A DNA stretch of 64,000 nucleotides. Source: Sphaerochaeta associata (GTDB taxonomy: Bacteria; Spirochaetota; Spirochaetia; Sphaerochaetales; Sphaerochaetaceae). Positions 26,675 to 35,566 of the stretch are shown here, piece by piece. Every line of letters begins with the position of its first letter. The first letter of the stretch is position 1. Position numbers and translations under genes: made by a program. The stretch lies in contig NZ_CP094929.1 of the NCBI RefSeq assembly GCF_022869165.1, positions 2,914,001-2,978,000 on the forward strand, written 5' to 3'. The notes below the pieces were generated by a model, which did no database searches, was not told the origin of the DNA, and saw only the letters and a list, made by a program, of their open reading frames with translations.

Positions 26675-27249
26675 CAGGAATTCTCCCCTTTCTGTGTTGC
26701 AAGCTCTTGCTTGGCTTGCTCAGCCATCTGTTGAGACTGGACTGCCAAGGTTTCCATATCCAGTGTCTGTCCATGGGCAACGCGATAGTAGAAGTTGATG
26801 AAGCGCTCGATTTCCATAAGGACAACGGCAATACCGGCGAACGGGCAGGAAAGGTAGAGCCACATGCTGGTAATGCCGACACCGGTCATCAAATTGCGCT
26901 TTGCCAGCATGGAGAACTGCCAACCATACACAATCATGAAGAGGCCAAAAGTAAAAATGGTGACATGTGCAGCACCCCGCACAAACCGAATGAACTGTTT
27001 AGGGGCAAAGTAATCAATAACCTGCATTCGAATATGGGTATCCTTGCGGATTGCAAGGGCTGCACTGCACAATGACATGTAGACCATGCACATCAACACA
27101 ACCGGTTCACCCCAAACAAGACTGCTTTTGATCACATAACGATTGAAGACTACAATAGCGGTTATTCCGACCATCGCAATAAAGAACAGCTTGCATATGG
27201 TCATGAAAAACCAGTAGACAGCATCGAAGAATTTGGTAACGGTGTTCAC
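26674..27249 (-). CDS. TRAP transporter small permease (DctQ)
   Basis: A 191-residue protein with four predicted transmembrane helices in about the first 160 residues and a charged cytoplasmic tail rich in Gln/Glu. VIDYFAPKQ and WGEPVVLMCMVYMSL fit the DctQ pattern. It bridges binding protein and DctM. It starts with GTG, six nt after GGAGG. A strong hairpin separates it from the binding-protein gene. Confidence 0.9.
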   Translation of the reverse strand: MNTVTKFFDAVYWFFMTICKLFFIAMVGITAIVVFNRYVIKSSLVWGEPVVLMCMVYMSLCSAALAIRKDTHIRMQVIDYFAPKQFIRFVRGAAHVTIFTFGLFMIVYGWQFSMLAKRNLMTGVGITSMWLYLSCPFAGIAVVLMEIERFINFYYRVAHGQTLDMETLAVQSQQMAEQAKQELATQKGENS

Positions 27250-27265
27250 ACAGGACCTCCAAAGG

Positions 27266-27288
27266 TAAGGGGGAACACGTCCCCCTTA
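27266..27288 (-). promoter_or_regulatory. Hairpin between TRAP binding protein and permease genes
   Basis: TAAGGGGG pairs perfectly with CCCCCTTA around a 7-nt loop. There is no U-run. It probably protects the upstream dctP mRNA or lets only part of the transcription continue into the permeases. Confidence 0.72.
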
Positions 27289-27322
27289 TGAAAGCTCATA
27301 CTATAGACAAGAAATATCAGGC

Positions 27323-28339
27323 TTACAGAGCAAGAATTGCATCGTAATACTGCTCATATCCCTTGGCATATTTTCTTACCACATCCTTGGTAGCCTCGAT
27401 GTACGGGGTCTTGTCCTTGACCTCGATGACATTGGCACCGGCAGCCTTGATCTTGGTGAGCAGCTCGTTGTCAAGAACCTCGATGCCCTGGCGGTTCCAC
27501 TCTGCAGTCTCTTTTGCTGCTTCCATCAGGATGGCCTGGGCCTCGGCATCGAGCTTGTCATACACAGAGGCGCTCATGATGACGATCGATGGGCTGTAGG
27601 TATGACCGCTGAGGATGTAGTTCGGAGCAACTTCGTAGAACTTGTTGGAGTAGTAACCGCTGTGGGGCTGCTCTGCACCATCTACAGTACCAGTCTGCAG
27701 TGCGCTGTACAGTTCGCTGAAACTAATCGGAGTGGACTGAACACCAAGAGCAGAAACAGTTTCGGTCATCAGGTCGGTGGTCGGGACCCTGAGCTTCAAA
27801 CCTTTGTAATCGTTGATGCTGTTGATCGTCACCTTCTTGGAGGTGAAGAAATTTCTTGCACCTTCATCAAGGTAGAACAAACCAACGAAACCACTCTTGA
27901 GATCTCTGGGTTCATTGAGGAACTCCTGACCGAGGGGGCTGTTGATGACATTCCACAGGTGGGCGCGATCACGGAAAATGAACGGCAAACCGAACAGGGT
28001 AAGCTTTTTCATTCCAAAGTCACCAAGGCTGTTGGTGTTTGCACGGCAGATGTCGATTGCACCGCCACCCATCTGCAGGGTCTGGTACATGGTCTTCTCG
28101 TCTCCGAGCTGACCGGCCGGATATACCTGGATCTTGATTCTTCCGGCACTCTTCTCTTCCACAAGCTTGGCAAAATGGTCGCCGGCGAGGTCCATGATGT
28201 GACCATCGGGGTTCAATTCTGCATACTTGAGCACATAGCTCTTCTTCTCTGTAGCGGCACCGGCTTCTTTCTCACCTGCAGCAAACAGGAACGAGCCAAG
28301 GACGGCAAGGCACAATACCATTGCAAAAAACTTCTTCAT
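27323..28339 (-). CDS. TRAP transporter binding protein (DctP)
   Basis: A 338-residue periplasmic solute-binding protein. The N-terminal signal ends SFLFAAGEKEAG, the spirochaete pattern. Family landmarks are YPAGQLGDEKTMYQTLQMG, the substrate-carboxylate Arg region LKLRVPTTDL and VDGAEQPHSGYYSNKFYEV. The ligand is probably a uronate, from context. AGGAGG lies 5 nt before the ATG. It follows the LacI gene by 31 bp, so both are likely on one transcript. Confidence 0.93.
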   Translation of the reverse strand: MKKFFAMVLCLAVLGSFLFAAGEKEAGAATEKKSYVLKYAELNPDGHIMDLAGDHFAKLVEEKSAGRIKIQVYPAGQLGDEKTMYQTLQMGGGAIDICRANTNSLGDFGMKKLTLFGLPFIFRDRAHLWNVINSPLGQEFLNEPRDLKSGFVGLFYLDEGARNFFTSKKVTINSINDYKGLKLRVPTTDLMTETVSALGVQSTPISFSELYSALQTGTVDGAEQPHSGYYSNKFYEVAPNYILSGHTYSPSIVIMSASVYDKLDAEAQAILMEAAKETAEWNRQGIEVLDNELLTKIKAAGANVIEVKDKTPYIEATKDVVRKYAKGYEQYYDAILAL

Positions 28340-28370
28340 AAAATCCTCCTGGGAAATGTATCGATTACGG

Positions 28371-29438
28371 CTACATCAACAGCCGGTAATACCCGTTCTC
28401 ATACATGGGCAGATTGCTCTTGAACACCATCTCACTACCGATATGGATGGTCGGCATGACAGGACGAATGTCCTTTATCAGATGTTCGGCAAGAATCTTG
28501 GTAGCCAGATAGGCACTCTTGTAGGGATGATTCTGCACAACATTGCCAAAAACTCCCCTTCTTAAAAAATCCATGGTTTCATCAAAGAGGTCCATTCCGA
28601 TTGAGAAAATCGATTTGTCGGAACAGCATTTTTCCATCAAACGCCCAAGCATCGCGGAGCTTCGTGCCGTTACAGCACAGCATCCTCTGATAGTTTTTTC
28701 CTCAATAAGTCTGCACACACTCTCCGATGGGTCCTCAGAGCTCGAGGAATGCACTTTGTAGACAGGATTGATTGCACCATTTTCGCTCAGATAGCTCTCG
28801 AACCCTTCAACAACCAGATAGTTGGAAGGAATTTGCGCATATCCAGCACAGATGAGAAGAGAATCGGTCGGGCCAACCTGGCGCATCATTTGTTCGGCCA
28901 TCATTCTGCCTACCATCGTATAGTTTGGCAGAACACAACAAAGCCGCCCCGAATCAGGCACATCGTTGCCTACGAGGACCAAAGGAATCTGTTTCTCCTT
29001 CACCGCCTGCAAGCTTATCAGACCTTTTGTAGGTGTATAGCCAACCGATACGATGCCGTGGATATCGTCGCGCTCGATCAGATTCTGCATTTCAATTACT
29101 TGGCTGTTCTGTTCATCATCGTAATAAGGGGAGGACACCAACTCGACGTTGTAGTCTCCGAGTGTATTGATGTAATCGGTGACACCTTCCCAGATCGCCC
29201 GGTAGAAAAACCGGTTCTCACCGGTAAGGGCAGGAATGGCTGCGGCAATGTTCAGCTTCTTTCGCTTCAAGGATGCGGCGATGGCATTAGGACGGTACCC
29301 ATGCTCGGCGGCTACCTGCACAATGCGTTGTCGTGTCGCCTCACTTACTCCGGGTTTGCCGCTCAGCGCACAGTGTACGCTTCCAAGGGATACCCCGGCA
29401 AGTTGTGCAATGTCCTTGATTGTAATTCGCTTGTCCAT
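28371..29438 (-). CDS. LacI-family regulator of the hexuronate operon
   Basis: A 355-residue regulator. The helix-turn-helix at about 3-25 (ITIKDIAQLAGVSLGSVHCAL) is followed by the hinge HGYRPNAIAASLKRKK and a periplasmic-binding-protein-like sugar domain. The start is ATG 29438 with AGGAAA upstream; the 27 preceding codons run through an operator-like palindrome and are unlikely to be translated. It is the first gene of a ten-gene operon ending with uxaC. Palindromes with central CG at 29455-29472 and 29606-29621 suggest autoregulation. Confidence 0.9.
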   Translation of the reverse strand: MDKRITIKDIAQLAGVSLGSVHCALSGKPGVSEATRQRIVQVAAEHGYRPNAIAASLKRKKLNIAAAIPALTGENRFFYRAIWEGVTDYINTLGDYNVELVSSPYYDDEQNSQVIEMQNLIERDDIHGIVSVGYTPTKGLISLQAVKEKQIPLVLVGNDVPDSGRLCCVLPNYTMVGRMMAEQMMRQVGPTDSLLICAGYAQIPSNYLVVEGFESYLSENGAINPVYKVHSSSSEDPSESVCRLIEEKTIRGCCAVTARSSAMLGRLMEKCCSDKSIFSIGMDLFDETMDFLRRGVFGNVVQNHPYKSAYLATKILAEHLIKDIRPVMPTIHIGSEMVFKSNLPMYENGYYRLLM

Positions 29439-29454
29439 TATTTTCCTGCTAACT

Positions 29455-29472
29455 AACCAAAACGTTTTAGTT
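29455..29472. promoter_or_regulatory. LacI-type operator
   Basis: The near-perfect palindrome AACCAAAACGTTTTAGTT (8 of 9 positions paired, central CG) lies 17 bp before the lacI-type start codon and is typical of LacI-family operators. Confidence 0.65.
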
Positions 29473-29605
29473 GATTTTTTAGTAGCATAGGGTGCAAAAT
29501 CACTTCCTGTCAACAACAATTTTCACAATTTTGTAGGTCATGGTCCGATGGATAGGGAATATTTTGCTAAAACCATACAATTTCAGTACCAGTCTCTCTT
29601 GATTT

Positions 29606-29621
29606 ACTAAAACGTTATGGT
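29606..29621. promoter_or_regulatory. Second LacI-type operator half-conserved
   Basis: ACTAAAACGTTATGGT shares the central AAAACGTT with the operator 150 bp away (6 of 8 positions paired). It is 15 bp before the divergent gene at 29637, so it may bring that gene into the regulon or support a DNA loop. Confidence 0.45.
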
Positions 29622-29636
29622 AATCTTGAGGGACTT

Positions 29637-30197
29637 ATGAAAAACTCTACAGCGACCGAACAAAAGCCACAAACCTTTATTGTACACACCCATGTCGATG
29701 CATCGGTGTATAGTGCCTTCAGCACCTTCAATAATTTTATCCTGAACCGCAGAGGACTCACCCTGAAGCTCTTTCCCCTGCTTATGACCGGCATGGGCAT
29801 CGCCCACGTGGCAAGCAGCTATACCGTAATGGGTATCGCATTCATCGCCCTGGGGGCGTTGCTTCCCCTCGCCTACGTGGGATTCCATCGAAGGTCCCTT
29901 GCCAATCAGATCAAGCAATACAAGCTTGAAAGACCACGATTGGCCTACAAGGTGAGTCTGCAACAATCAGGACTGTTCGTTGAAAACGAGAAGGAAAGCA
30001 CCCTGTACCCCTATGAGATGTGCTACGGCGCATACCGGGTTCCTCAGTACTGTTATGTGTACATCACCAAGTCCAAGTGCTTCATCCTGCCCGTAAAAGA
30101 CCTGCAGGACGGAGTCTCGGAAGAAATGTTGTGGGAGTTTCTCCAAGAGAAACTGGGGCAGTGGAAAACAAAATCCTTCATCAAGAAAACAAAGTAG
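29637..30197 (+). CDS. YcxB-like membrane protein
   Basis: A 186-residue protein of unknown function. Two transmembrane helices (about 43-60 and 63-82) follow a soluble N-terminal strand region; the C-terminal half (VSLQQSGLFVENEKES, CYGAYRVPQYCYVYITKSKCFILP) has the beta-sheet pattern of YcxB-type proteins. GAGGGA precedes the ATG. It is divergent from the hexuronate operon and may share the operator at 29606-29621. I cannot assign a function. Confidence 0.7.
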   Translation: MKNSTATEQKPQTFIVHTHVDASVYSAFSTFNNFILNRRGLTLKLFPLLMTGMGIAHVASSYTVMGIAFIALGALLPLAYVGFHRRSLANQIKQYKLERPRLAYKVSLQQSGLFVENEKESTLYPYEMCYGAYRVPQYCYVYITKSKCFILPVKDLQDGVSEEMLWEFLQEKLGQWKTKSFIKKTK

Positions 30198-30198
30198 A

Positions 30199-30219
30199 GG
30201 CAGGGTTGCACGCCCTGCC
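30199..30219. terminator. Hairpin between convergent genes
   Basis: GGCAGGG pairs with CCCTGCC around a 7-nt loop between the stop codons of the YcxB-like gene and the enolase-superfamily gene. The flanks are only moderately T-rich on the minus strand, so it is a probable rather than certain terminator. Confidence 0.55.
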
Positions 30220-30236
30220 CCTTCGGCTTTCGGCTA

Positions 30237-31322
30237 TCAGGAAAGCTCGGTAAGATACTGTTTGAGGAAGCTGAAGCCCCAGCCGCTGCCCTCCCGCTGT
30301 ATGGCATAACCGTTGTCGATAACCATCTTGTTGTCGATGATGCCGTCGATCCAGTCAAAGCTCTCGGCTCCGAACGGATTTGCAACTGTGGCAAGCAGGG
30401 GGACATCATAGTCCTTGTAGTAGTGCGGCAGGCAGGGAAGGTGGTATGCATCAGCTACAATGGCACTCGCCCTCCAAGCTTCCACCCCGCCAAGCCTGAG
30501 TAGGTCGGGCTGCCACAAGTCCAAGGCATTGCGCTTGATAAGTTCCTTGAGTGCGGAGAGGTCATACTCACGCTCACCCATTGCAAGCGAAATGCCGGTC
30601 TTGTTGCGGATGATTTCATACCCGGCAAAGTCGGTATTCGAAACCGGCTCCTCGAACCACTGGATACCCAAGCCCTGCACCAGGTTGGACAGCTTGATCG
30701 CATTGCTCACACTCATGCCCTGATTGGCATCCATCATGATCCTTACCGAACCGCCCAAGGCTTCCCGCACCTTGTGCAGGCGCTGGATGTCCCGTTCCAT
30801 GTCCGGGCTGCCGACCTTGACCTTGACGGCGGTGAATCCCCGTTTCTTGTACCCCAACACCTCTTCAAGCAACTCCGCGTCGGTGTAATTCAACCAACCG
30901 CCGCTGCCATATACAGGAATTTTCTTGCCGTTGGAACCCAAAAGCTTATGAATAGGCTGACCAAGCGTCTTGCCCCATGCATCCCACAAAGCCACATTGA
31001 GGGCGCCATAGGCCCAACGCAACAACCCAAGGTTGCCGAAATATTCACATTCAACCTCATATTCACGTTGAATTCGGAGCGTCTCATTGATGCTGTAAGA
31101 ACGCTCGAGCACAAACGTCCTCAAATCCTTCAACGCACCCTCGATCGCCTTGGGTGAGTAGTGAAAACTCAACAGGTACCCCTGGCCTGTAACACCGGAG
31201 GCGGCAACCACCTCGACGATGTAGAACTTGATCGTTGAGATATCGTGGGTGGAATCGGCTATCGGCCGGCTCATCGTCGACTCGGCGGAGAACAGCCTCA
31301 CATCTACAATTTTATGATCCAT
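30237..31322 (-). CDS. Enolase-superfamily enzyme (mandelate racemase type)
   Basis: A 361-residue enzyme with Lys167-Val-Lys169 (VKVKVG) as the catalytic motif, metal ligands Asp198 (MDANQG), Glu224 (FEEP) and Glu250 (GERE), and a His in LPHYYKDYD that could form the acid/base dyad. This Lys-x-Lys type includes racemases, cycloisomerases and sugar-acid dehydratases. Being last in an operon with a TRAP importer and a zinc dehydrogenase suggests dehydration of an aldonate such as L-galactonate; this is not proven. AGAGGAT lies 6 nt before the ATG. Confidence 0.87.
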   Translation of the reverse strand: MDHKIVDVRLFSAESTMSRPIADSTHDISTIKFYIVEVVAASGVTGQGYLLSFHYSPKAIEGALKDLRTFVLERSYSINETLRIQREYEVECEYFGNLGLLRWAYGALNVALWDAWGKTLGQPIHKLLGSNGKKIPVYGSGGWLNYTDAELLEEVLGYKKRGFTAVKVKVGSPDMERDIQRLHKVREALGGSVRIMMDANQGMSVSNAIKLSNLVQGLGIQWFEEPVSNTDFAGYEIIRNKTGISLAMGEREYDLSALKELIKRNALDLWQPDLLRLGGVEAWRASAIVADAYHLPCLPHYYKDYDVPLLATVANPFGAESFDWIDGIIDNKMVIDNGYAIQREGSGWGFSFLKQYLTELS

Positions 31323-31333
31323 ATATGCATCCT

Positions 31334-32617
31334 CTAATATAAAAGATTTACAAACAGTGTTGAGAAAATCGGAAAGAAGGTCAGAAGCAGCAGGCAGATT
31401 GCCAGCATAATGAAGAAAGGCACTGCTTCCTTGATGAATCGGTCGATCTTACAACCGGTCACCCCACACGTAACGAACATCAATGTTCCCATCGGAGGTG
31501 TTATTGCTCCGATTGACATATTGAAAATGAATACCATGGCGAACTGGATTTCATCAATCCCGAATGCGGCTGCTATAGGAGCAAGCAAGGGGACCAGGAC
31601 TATCATGGCAGCATTGCCTTCAATAAACATTCCGACAAACAACAGGAACAGGTTGACGATGAGCAGGAACACATATTTGTTGTGTACGACCAGGATCATC
31701 ATCTCGGTAAGGGTCTGGGGTATCCTTTCGCGGGTCAATATCCAAGCAAAGCTCGATGCCGCACCTACGATGAGCATGATGCTCGCAGTAGTGACAACTG
31801 TATCCTTCATCGCACTGACAAACCCCTGCAGGGTCATTTCGCGATACGAAATACCCAGCACCAACGCATAGACGATGGCTACAGCCCCGGCTTCGGTGGG
31901 AGTGAATACACCAAGGCGGATTCCACCGATGATGATCACTGGCAGACAAAGAGGAAAGAAGGCCTGCTTGAAGGATTTGAACAGCTCCCCCTTGGGAAGC
32001 GGCTCCGTCCTGATGGGGACATAGGCACGTTTCTTGGAGATCATGCTTACCAGAATCATCATGGCCAGGCACAACAACAGCCCGGGGCCGATACCGGCGA
32101 CAAAGAGTTTCCCAATAGAGACGTTTGCAATGGAACCGTAGAGGATCATGGCGATTCCAGGAGGTATGAGGGGGGTGATCATCGAGGAGACTGCGGTAAC
32201 AACGGTAGAAAACTCCTTGGAATACCCTTGGCGCTCCATCTCGGGACAGAGCATCTTCGCTTCCATGGCCGCATCAGCCAAGGCGGAACCGGACAGGCCG
32301 CCCATCAAAGTCGACAGCAGGACATTGACCTGGGCCAGGCCTCCGGCCATCCTGCCTGTGAGGACTGTACAGAAATGCATGACCCGATTTGTCACACCGC
32401 TGCAGTTCATGAACACACCAGCGGCAACAAAAAACGGTATCGCAAGCAAGGTGGTGTTCTCAATACCTGAGGCAACACGCTGTGCAAAAATCAGCGAAGG
32501 CAAGCCGGGCGATGCAATGAAGTACACCACGCTTCCGGCAAGTACCGAAATAAAAACCGGAGCTTTGAGAAAGAGCAGAACCAACAAGCAAATGGCTGCA
32601 ATAATTACTGGATTCAT
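31334..32617 (-). CDS. TRAP transporter large permease (DctM), second system
   Basis: A 427-residue polytopic membrane protein with the DctM landmarks GGLSGSALADAAMEAK, SSMITPLIPPGIAMILYG, FTPTEAGAVAIVYA and SIGAITPPMGTLMFV. I chose the ATG at 32617 because AAGGAG and AGGAG directly precede it and it overlaps the dctQ stop by 4 bp. The 24 extra codons upstream belong to dctQ. It forms the ion-driven channel for the second sugar-acid operon. Confidence 0.93.
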   Translation of the reverse strand: MNPVIIAAICLLVLLFLKAPVFISVLAGSVVYFIASPGLPSLIFAQRVASGIENTTLLAIPFFVAAGVFMNCSGVTNRVMHFCTVLTGRMAGGLAQVNVLLSTLMGGLSGSALADAAMEAKMLCPEMERQGYSKEFSTVVTAVSSMITPLIPPGIAMILYGSIANVSIGKLFVAGIGPGLLLCLAMMILVSMISKKRAYVPIRTEPLPKGELFKSFKQAFFPLCLPVIIIGGIRLGVFTPTEAGAVAIVYALVLGISYREMTLQGFVSAMKDTVVTTASIMLIVGAASSFAWILTRERIPQTLTEMMILVVHNKYVFLLIVNLFLLFVGMFIEGNAAMIVLVPLLAPIAAAFGIDEIQFAMVFIFNMSIGAITPPMGTLMFVTCGVTGCKIDRFIKEAVPFFIMLAICLLLLTFFPIFSTLFVNLLY

Positions 32618-33117
32618 ACTCCTTCTCCTTTCATTCGGCCAAGGCTTTCTTTCAATCCGGTAAGAAACGGTACAGTATAGTTGATCCACATGAGGGCTGC
32701 GCTGACCGGAATCACCCCGTAGATAAGTGCAGAGGGAATGGAAAGCACCGAGGTTGATTTATTGGTGCGGATGAACATCGCCACCATGTCCGAGCTCTTG
32801 AGTCCCAGATAGAGCAATGAGAAACTGACCACCGCATAGATGAAAAGCGAAAGAAGAATCTGCACCCGTTGGGGAAAACGTTCCACCAACATGCCGATTT
32901 CCACATGTGCCTTAAACCTGAAAGCCGCACTGCTTCCAAGAAAGGCCACCCACAAGAATAATGCTATCTGCACCTCTTCCAACCACACATAGGGGTTTGC
33001 GAATACATACCGCATGACAACGCCCAGGAAGGTGAGCACAATCAACACCATCAGGGCAACGCACGCGATACCGATGTCCAGATTACCCACGATGTCTTTA
33101 ATAATCCGTTTATTCAT
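32614..33117 (-). CDS. TRAP transporter small permease (DctQ), second system
   Basis: A 167-residue four-helix membrane protein with ANPYVWLEEVQIALFLWVAFLGSS, the typical DctQ second-helix region. Two starts are possible. The upstream ATG (33138) is buried in the 3' strand of a hairpin stem, so I prefer ATG 33117, which has TAGGAAA upstream although at 10-nt spacing. Confidence 0.87.
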   Translation of the reverse strand: MNKRIIKDIVGNLDIGIACVALMVLIVLTFLGVVMRYVFANPYVWLEEVQIALFLWVAFLGSSAAFRFKAHVEIGMLVERFPQRVQILLSLFIYAVVSFSLLYLGLKSSDMVAMFIRTNKSTSVLSIPSALIYGVIPVSAALMWINYTVPFLTGLKESLGRMKGEGV

Positions 33118-33136
33118 AATGTATGGATTTCCTAGC

Positions 33137-33164
33137 ATCGGGCTCCCGTCGAAGGAAGCCCGAT
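33137..33164 (-). promoter_or_regulatory. Hairpin between second TRAP binding protein and permease genes
   Basis: ATCGGGCT pairs perfectly with AGCCCGAT around a 12-nt loop directly after the dctP-type stop codon. It is placed like the hairpins at 3472, 27266 and 55512 and occludes the upstream of two possible dctQ starts. Confidence 0.7.
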
Positions 33165-33183
33165 CGATATTCTTTACATGAAA

Positions 33184-34200
33184 TTATTTGTTGATAATTG
33201 CCTTGACCGTCTCATGCAGGCCGGGTGTCCAGTTGCCTGCAATCTCAGGATAGGAATAGAACTGCAAAGCAGCATCCTGGAACATCTTCTTCTCGCTGGC
33301 GGTCGGGGTATAGAAGGTCACGCCGCCGGCTTCCAGCTTGGCGCGGGCCTCAGCTTCCTTGGCAGACTGGATGGAGTTGTTGTACAGACCGGCTTCGCGG
33401 GCGCTCTCCAGCAGAATGTTCTGCTGCTCGGCAGTCAGGCTGTTGAAGAAGGCAGTACCAACCACAAAGGTGGTGAAGTTCTTTATGTGTCCATCCAGGA
33501 TGACGTACTTTGCCACTTCCTGGAACTTACCACCTTCCAAGGTAGTCAGGGGATTCTCAAGACCGTCAACAACGCCCTGCTGCAAGGCAGTATACACTTC
33601 GCCCAAGGCAAGCGGGGTTGGGGTTGCACCAAGGCACTCAAAACCCTTGATGAAAACCATGCTGTTGGCAACACGGATTTTCATACCCTTCAAATCGGCG
33701 GGAACTTTCACAGGCTTCTTCGTCATGGTATGGCGATCGCCGTAAATCCAGTTGGAGGAGATAATCTTCAGCCCATTGGCTTCCAGCTTCTTGCTCTGCT
33801 GGGCATACCAATCACTTTCGGTGAGTTTCCAGCAATCCTCCCAGGTATTGAACAAATACGGTCCGAAGACGATACCAAAATCAGGAACTCCGCGTTCAGC
33901 ATAAAAGGCTCCGTCGGCAAGGGTGCAAACTGCTGCACCGGCCATCATCTGGTCGATCAAGTCGGTTTTCTTCCCCAGCTGGGAGGATGGGAACAACTCT
34001 ATCTTCATGGTTCCATTGCTCTTCTCTTCGATGATTTTCTGCCATTCATGACAAGCCAGGTCGATGGGTTCACCAGGATTGTTCTCATACCCGATCTGCA
34101 GAACCACCGGCTTCGCCACCCCGGCTTTCTCCGATTGTCCTGAAGCAAAAATGCAGGCGGCCAACACCAGCACCAAAGCGAACATACATGCTTTCTTCAT
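33184..34200 (-). CDS. TRAP transporter binding protein (DctP), second system
   Basis: A 338-residue periplasmic binding protein with a signal ending AACIFASGQSEKAG. Family landmarks are FPSSQLGKKTDLIDQMMAG, LKGMKIRVANSMVFIKGF (carboxylate-binding Arg) and VDGLENPLTTLEGGKFQEV. AAGGAG lies 7 nt before the ATG. It is the second gene of an operon that begins with a zinc dehydrogenase, and its ligand is probably an aldonate or related sugar acid. Confidence 0.93.
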   Translation of the reverse strand: MKKACMFALVLVLAACIFASGQSEKAGVAKPVVLQIGYENNPGEPIDLACHEWQKIIEEKSNGTMKIELFPSSQLGKKTDLIDQMMAGAAVCTLADGAFYAERGVPDFGIVFGPYLFNTWEDCWKLTESDWYAQQSKKLEANGLKIISSNWIYGDRHTMTKKPVKVPADLKGMKIRVANSMVFIKGFECLGATPTPLALGEVYTALQQGVVDGLENPLTTLEGGKFQEVAKYVILDGHIKNFTTFVVGTAFFNSLTAEQQNILLESAREAGLYNNSIQSAKEAEARAKLEAGGVTFYTPTASEKKMFQDAALQFYSYPEIAGNWTPGLHETVKAIINK

Positions 34201-34228
34201 ACCAAAACTCCTTTCACTTCAACTCTAA

Positions 34229-35260
34229 TTACTCAGTCATCAACATGACTGCTTTAAACACTTCACCACCCAACTCATTCCACTGCCTGAAGGTATCGAC
34301 TACTTGCCCGTTAAAATGGGTGCAATGCGTGACCAACTGCGAGGGGACAAGCAATCCTTGCTGCACGAGGTCGATAACGTGCTGAAAGTCCTCTATCGTT
34401 GCCGCCCTGCTGTCCAGCAGCTCCGTCTCACGTATATGAAACGCTCGGCCATCGAGGGCGATCGGATCTTTGCTGATTCCTACATAGACCATTCGCCCCC
34501 CATTACTCAGCAAAGATACATTGGAGGCCATCGATACTGCATTTCCCGTCGCATCAATGATGCAGTCCGGACCCTCCTGACTCGTCAATTGAGCAACTTG
34601 TACGGCATAGGAAGGGTCCAACGGGTCAAGAACGGCCAGGAAATCCGGAGCATGCTTACCGGCGAAAGCCCTTCGCTTCTCATGGGTATCGGAAAGAATG
34701 ACACTGCAACCGGCCAATTCGGCCTGCAGGGCAGCCCCCAACCCGATGAATCCAGCTCCACTGACAAGCACCGTATCACCAGGCTTCAGTCCAGCTCTCC
34801 GCACGGCATGTGCGCTGATGGCCAAAGGTTCGATCAAGGCAGCATCGATTGGTTCCATGCAAGGATCCACGACAATAAGCTGGGAAAGTGGAGCCTGCAC
34901 ATAGTCGGCCATTGCACCGTCCCGGTGCACGCCATACACAGAGAGAGAACTGCAGGCATTGCCTTTTCCCTTTCTGCAGGCCTTGCAATGTCCGCAACTA
35001 AGATACGGCATCAGTACAACCTTGTCTCCGACACGGACGGATTCACTGGGACCGCATATCTGCTCCACTACGGCACAGAGCTCATGACCCAGGATTCTTG
35101 GATAGGTCTGCATCGGATTGCCACCACGATAGGCATGGAAGTCCGAGCCGCACACACTGACAGCAACCAGACGCAGAGTCGCCCAGCCTTGCTGAAGAAT
35201 CGGCAACTCAACTTGCTGATATTCCAAATCAAAGGGTTTGTTTAAAGTCAATGCATACAT
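34229..35260 (-). CDS. Zinc-dependent sugar(-acid) dehydrogenase (MDR family)
   Basis: A 343-residue medium-chain dehydrogenase. Catalytic zinc residues are Cys in SVCGSDFH and His/Glu in ILGHE; the structural zinc site is CGHCKACRKGKGNAC. The nucleotide fold shows SGAGFIGLGA. Relatives include sorbitol dehydrogenase and L-galactonate 5-dehydrogenase. Being first in an operon with a TRAP importer and an enolase-superfamily enzyme suggests oxidation of an aldonate. It diverges from the second GntR gene across an AT-rich gap with TGATATATTA sites. Confidence 0.88.
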   Translation of the reverse strand: MYALTLNKPFDLEYQQVELPILQQGWATLRLVAVSVCGSDFHAYRGGNPMQTYPRILGHELCAVVEQICGPSESVRVGDKVVLMPYLSCGHCKACRKGKGNACSSLSVYGVHRDGAMADYVQAPLSQLIVVDPCMEPIDAALIEPLAISAHAVRRAGLKPGDTVLVSGAGFIGLGAALQAELAGCSVILSDTHEKRRAFAGKHAPDFLAVLDPLDPSYAVQVAQLTSQEGPDCIIDATGNAVSMASNVSLLSNGGRMVYVGISKDPIALDGRAFHIRETELLDSRAATIEDFQHVIDLVQQGLLVPSQLVTHCTHFNGQVVDTFRQWNELGGEVFKAVMLMTE

Positions 35261-35566
35261 AGGTGAATATTCCTTTATATATATTTTATTATTTCTTTTA
35301 TTATATTATTTTATTAATTTTTTTGATGCTTTTAATCATATTTATGAGCCATCTGATATATTATACTAGAGCATGAATCGACTCATTGCAAGCAAAATTT
35401 TCAAAATATTCAAAAATCATCAGCATCAAATAGAAATGTTTCCCAGAGTGATATATTGTATAAGGCAAGCATTAATGCACCATTGCTGCAATTAATGCCA
35501 TACAGTACTTGCTGGCACCCTCTTTGGCAGGTATTATGAATTAGCTGATATACAGGAGAGAAATCC
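35261..35566. promoter_or_regulatory. AT-rich divergent promoter region with GntR-type sites
   Basis: This 306-bp gap holds no gene. It contains TGATATATTA at 35354-35363, TGATATATTG at 35449-35458 and TGATATAC at 35546-35553, matching the sites around the paralogous GntR gene at 18182. A separate inverted repeat GCATTAAT/ATTAATGC (35469-35476 and 35491-35498) lies between the second and third sites. The stretch 35275-35330 is almost pure A/T. Both the dehydrogenase operon and the regulator are probably controlled here. Confidence 0.55.
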
